Part shown: positions 7,414 through 9,251 of the stretch, in pieces | Position numbering within the stretch: position 1 is the stretch's first letter | How the letters are laid out: every line of letters starts with the position of its first letter | Origin: JBBDWZ01 sp050732575 | GTDB lineage: Bacteria > Gemmatimonadota > Gemmatimonadetes > Longimicrobiales > RSA9 | Length of the DNA: 9,251 bases | Direction of reading: 5' to 3' | Assembly: GCA_050732575.1 (NCBI GenBank) | Contig: JBOHRF010000196.1 | Location: 1 to 9,251, forward strand | Notes under the pieces: generated by a model | Told to the model about the DNA's origin: nothing | Database searches by the model: none | What the model saw: the letters and a program-made list of their open reading frames with translations, nothing else | Made by a program: the position numbers and the translations under genes

Positions 7414-7443
7414 AAAATACCGGGAGTCGTTACAGCCCTGCAA
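7414..7443 (-). promoter_or_regulatory. Candidate promoter of gene C
   Basis: On the minus strand, TTGCAG (7443-7438) and TATTTT (7419-7414) are spaced by 18 bases, about 40 bases before the start codon. The surrounding 7410-7470 is clearly more AT-rich than the rest of the window. The match to the housekeeping consensus is moderate only. Confidence 0.35.
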
Positions 7444-7445
7444 CC

Positions 7446-7499
7446 GTTAACATATTGTAAACAATCGTTGCAACACCAACGCCGCATCCGGCCGGATGC
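7446..7499. promoter_or_regulatory. Cluster of small palindromes upstream of gene C
   Basis: Upstream of the gene C start lie GTTAAC (7446-7451), ATTGT-AA-ACAAT (7454-7465), GTTGCAAC (7467-7474) and a 16-bp perfect palindrome GCATCCGGCCGGATGC (7484-7499). Such dyads just upstream of a promoter are often regulator binding sites. No regulator is encoded nearby except the sigma factor, and I cannot name one. Confidence 0.35.
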
Positions 7500-7512
7500 A
7501 CGGCTACGGTTT

Positions 7513-7618
7513 TTGCGCAGCGCTTCGGTTACGTTCACGCTCTCGTTCCCGTTTTCGCTCACGTTCACGGCCGTTGTCGGGCACGACCGCGAACGACAAC
7601 GAGAGCGTAACCGCGCAA
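7513..7618. repeat. Hairpin repeat, copy 2 (adjacent to the broken permease)
   Basis: This matches copy 1 in the same orientation, starting AGCGCTTCGGTTACGTT (7519). The left arm is again a run of CGTTCN/CGCTCN hexamers, with one hexamer more than copy 1. GGTTACG plus CTCTCGTT (7527-7533, 7540-7547) pairs with 7598-7612, leaving TTCACG bulged. An outer TTGCGC (7513-7518) can pair with GCGCAA (7613-7618). The loop region again has TCGGG. It sits between the upstream region of gene C and the first homologous codon of the permease remnant. Confidence 0.78.
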
Positions 7619-7646
7619 CCGACGCCTTCTCCTTGACAGCTTAAGA

Positions 7647-8003
7647 AAGCTCGCACTGATTCTCGGCGCCGTCGGACTGTACGGCGTTCTGTCGTACGTG
7701 GTCGCGCAGCGCACCCGCGAGATCGGCATCCGCATGGCGCTGGGCGCGCAAGCGCCTGCCTTGCGTCGCATGGTCGTAGGACAGGGTGGACGCATGACGT
7801 TGCTCGGTGTGGTCACAGGCGTCAGCGCGGCTGTGCTGCTCACCGATGTTCTGGATGGCCTGCTCTTCGGAATCGACGCCGTTGACGTACCCACCTTCAC
7901 CGCCATGTCGGGCATCATGATCGGTGTCGCGTTGCTGGCCAGTTATATCCCGGCCCGCCGCGCATCGTCCATGGATCCAATGCGGGCGCTGCGGGCGGAA
8001 TAG
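7647..8003 (+). pseudogene. 5'-truncated ABC permease remnant (ADOP / FtsX-MacB type), C-terminal tail only
   Basis: Read in the frame of 7698, the sequence gives a typical ADOP/MacB-type permease tail from about 7647: LALILGAVGLYGVLSYVVAQ (a transmembrane helix), RTREIGIRMALGA, two further hydrophobic helices, LLFGIDAVDVPTF, and the end SYIPARRASSMDPMRALRAE before TAG 8001-8003. That is about 117 residues, whereas family members are roughly 400 residues (MacB-like) to 800 (ADOP). There is an in-frame stop at 7608-7610 and no ATG before the homology. The first GTG (7698) would begin inside a helix. The tail itself contains no frameshift, so the loss of the front is probably recent or the tail is under little decay. 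Homology begins some 30 bases after hairpin repeat copy 2. A functional product is unlikely. Intact relatives export peptides, drugs or lipoproteins; this one can be assigned no role. Confidence 0.85.
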
Positions 8004-8250
8004 ACGGCCGACGCGGGAGTCGCGCTCGCAGACATTCGACGTGCGACCGATGCTCACCGACGCGCGCCCCGGCTGCCCGCGCCTCTCGTCGTTGGACGGC
8101 CTGCGCTGAGCGGGTGCGAAGGTTTGCCGTATCACGGCTGCAGGACCGGTTGACACCTGGCCATCGGCGACGCATCGTGCCGATCGACACCTCACGCGGA
8201 CCCGTCACAGCGGGATCTCTCAGCGGACCTTCTCCTGTCCAGGAAAACGT
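8004..8250. other. Intergenic region before the propeller/amidohydrolase gene
   Basis: These 247 bases show no credible gene. A candidate promoter TTGACA (8150-8155), 17-base spacer, CATCGT (8173-8178) lies about 72 bases upstream of the next start codon; the -35 is perfect but the -10 matches only three of six positions. No hairpin repeat of the type found at 5831 or 7513 is present. Confidence 0.4.
8150..8178 (+). promoter_or_regulatory. Candidate promoter of the propeller/amidohydrolase gene
   Basis: TTGACA and CATCGT are spaced by 17 bases in the correct orientation and at a sensible distance from ATG 8251. The weak -10 keeps confidence low. Confidence 0.3.
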
Positions 8251-9251
8251 ATGCGCTCGCTTCTGCTCGTCCCCGTACTCGCGCTGGGCGTCGTTCCCGC
8301 GCACACCAGTGCGCAAGACACGACCCTGACGTTTGCCCGCGCAACAGCGCCGGACACGGCCACCAAATTGCCGCTCAAGCCGGCGCGCAAAGTGACGTTC
8401 ACCACCGACGAGGGCACGTGGCTGTCGCTCGACGTGTCGCCGGACGGCAAAACCATGGTCTTCGATTTGCTCGGCGACCTCTACTTGCTGCCGATAGCAG
8501 GTGGCGAAGCGAAGCGCATCACGAGCGGGATGGCGTGGGATTGCATGCCGCGCTTCGCGCCCGATGGAAAGAGTATCGCGTTCATCTCCGACCGCAGTGG
8601 CAGCGACAACCTGTGGTTGGTCAATCCGGACGGTACCGGTGCCCACCCGATCACGCGCGAAACCGATAACGCGCTTTCCTCGCCGATCTGGACACCGGAT
8701 GGCGAGTACCTGGTGGTGCGGCGGTTCGGACCGTACCCCACGCGCGAGAACTACCTGACCAACGTGCCGCTCTGGATGTACCACAAGGATGTGGGCACCG
8801 GCATCGAGCTGTACCCACGCCGGCCGAACACACCAACGACGAATACGGGCGCAGCGTTCTCTCCCGACGGGCGCACGGTTTACTTCAGCACGCACGCAGG
8901 GGGATATGCGGGCTCGGAAGTCGGGCGTTACCAGGTGATGGAGCTGGATCGCAAGACCGGCGAATCGCGCACGGTGACATTCGGCTACGGTGGTGGTCTG
9001 CGCCCGATCGTGTCACCGGATGGCCGTTACCTCGTGTACGCGACGCGTCAGGACGCAACCACGGCGCTGCGCATTCGCGACCTTCAAACGCTAAAGGAAG
9101 AGTGGCTGGTCGCACATATGCAGCGCGACGACCAGGAAGGTTACGCACCGAACGACATTCTGCCGGGCTACGGCTTCACGCCGGATTCGCGCTCGGTTGT
9201 GTTCACGGGGGATGGCAAGATCAAGCGCGTAGACGTGGCGACCCGGCAGGT
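8251..9251 (+). CDS. Secreted PD40/TolB-propeller protein, probable N-terminus of an amidohydrolase (3' end outside window)
   Basis: The ATG is preceded by AGGA (8241-8244) with a six-base gap. 333 complete codons are visible and the frame is open to the window edge. A Sec signal peptide (MRSLLLVPVLALGVVPAHTSA) probably ends at A21, giving a periplasmic or secreted product. From residue about 46 the sequence KVTFTTDEGTWLSLDVSPDG begins a TolB-like propeller. PD40-type motifs include SPDGKTMVF (63-71), APDGKSIAFISDR (103-115), a TPDGEYLVV, SPDGRTVYF, SPDGRYLVY and TPDSRSVVF. In Gemmatimonadota and relatives, this exact lead-in (TTDEGTW, SPDG, LLGDLYLLPI) usually precedes a metal-dependent amidohydrolase domain in proteins of about 1,000 residues. 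That domain would lie beyond the right edge, so the enzymatic call is inference. A stand-alone propeller, or a propeller fused to a peptidase, remains possible. It is not obviously linked to its left neighbours. Confidence 0.8.
   Translation, partial: MRSLLLVPVLALGVVPAHTSAQDTTLTFARATAPDTATKLPLKPARKVTFTTDEGTWLSLDVSPDGKTMVFDLLGDLYLLPIAGGEAKRITSGMAWDCMPRFAPDGKSIAFISDRSGSDNLWLVNPDGTGAHPITRETDNALSSPIWTPDGEYLVVRRFGPYPTRENYLTNVPLWMYHKDVGTGIELYPRRPNTPTTNTGAAFSPDGRTVYFSTHAGGYAGSEVGRYQVMELDRKTGESRTVTFGYGGGLRPIVSPDGRYLVYATRQDATTALRIRDLQTLKEEWLVAHMQRDDQEGYAPNDILPGYGFTPDSRSVVFTGDGKIKRVDVATRQ

Noticed and set aside
7698..8003. Stand-alone 101-residue membrane protein starting at GTG 7698
   Set aside because: The clear permease homology extends upstream of 7698 to about 7647, and the GTG falls inside a conserved helix, so this is the tail of a broken gene rather than a small gene.
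7915..8895. Minus-strand open frame of 326 residues
   Set aside because: It spans the end of the permease remnant, the intergenic region and the propeller gene in antisense, and its translation has no domain features.

Overview
The window (9,251 bases, GC-rich) looks like chromosomal DNA of an environmental Gram-negative bacterium, most likely Gemmatimonadota or a similar phylum such as Acidobacteriota. The clues are protein families, not a species-level match. They are an ECF-type sigma factor of the Sigma70_ECF (PF07638-like) kind coupled to a Ser/Thr kinase, several Ig-like (BIG2) lipoproteins, a TolB/PD40 propeller protein, a tail of an ADOP-type (FtsX/MacB-like) permease, and a propeller-fronted protein resembling the amidohydrolases common in these phyla. 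No RNA gene, CRISPR array, transposase or integrase is visible.

Layout. Positions 1-687 (minus) hold the N-terminal 229 residues of a Ser/Thr protein kinase, which runs off the left edge. It is joined by an ATGA overlap to the upstream sigma factor gene (684-1313, minus). A divergent intergenic stretch (1314-1545) separates this pair from two consecutive plus-strand genes for exported Ig-like proteins: A (1546-3270, 574 aa) and B (3546-5789, 747 aa). Between A and B lies a striking 39-bp perfect inverted repeat (3275-3313 / 3380-3418) that starts four bases after the stop codon of A. Gene C (5966-7372, minus, 468 aa) converges on B. It is a predicted lipoprotein with two Ig-like modules followed by a PD40/TolB-like propeller. 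Two same-orientation copies of a hairpin-forming repeat, each built on a 6-bp unit, bracket gene C (about 5831-5920 and 7513-7618). The second copy sits immediately before a decapitated ADOP permease tail (about 7647-8003). The last gene (8251 to the right edge, plus) encodes a secreted PD40-propeller protein, probably the front of an amidohydrolase.

How the parts may work together. The sigma factor and kinase form a plausible signalling pair, translationally coupled. Genes A, B and C encode predicted cell-envelope proteins whose only recognisable modules are Ig-like folds and a propeller, so they are more likely binding or structural proteins than enzymes. A regulatory link between the sigma-kinase pair and the divergent gene A is only suggested by position. 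The repeats and the broken permease show that the right half has been rearranged. The most unusual items are the 39-bp inverted-repeat element, the hexamer-based hairpin pair around gene C, and the hydrophobic hairpin plus interrupted BIG2 domain inside protein B.
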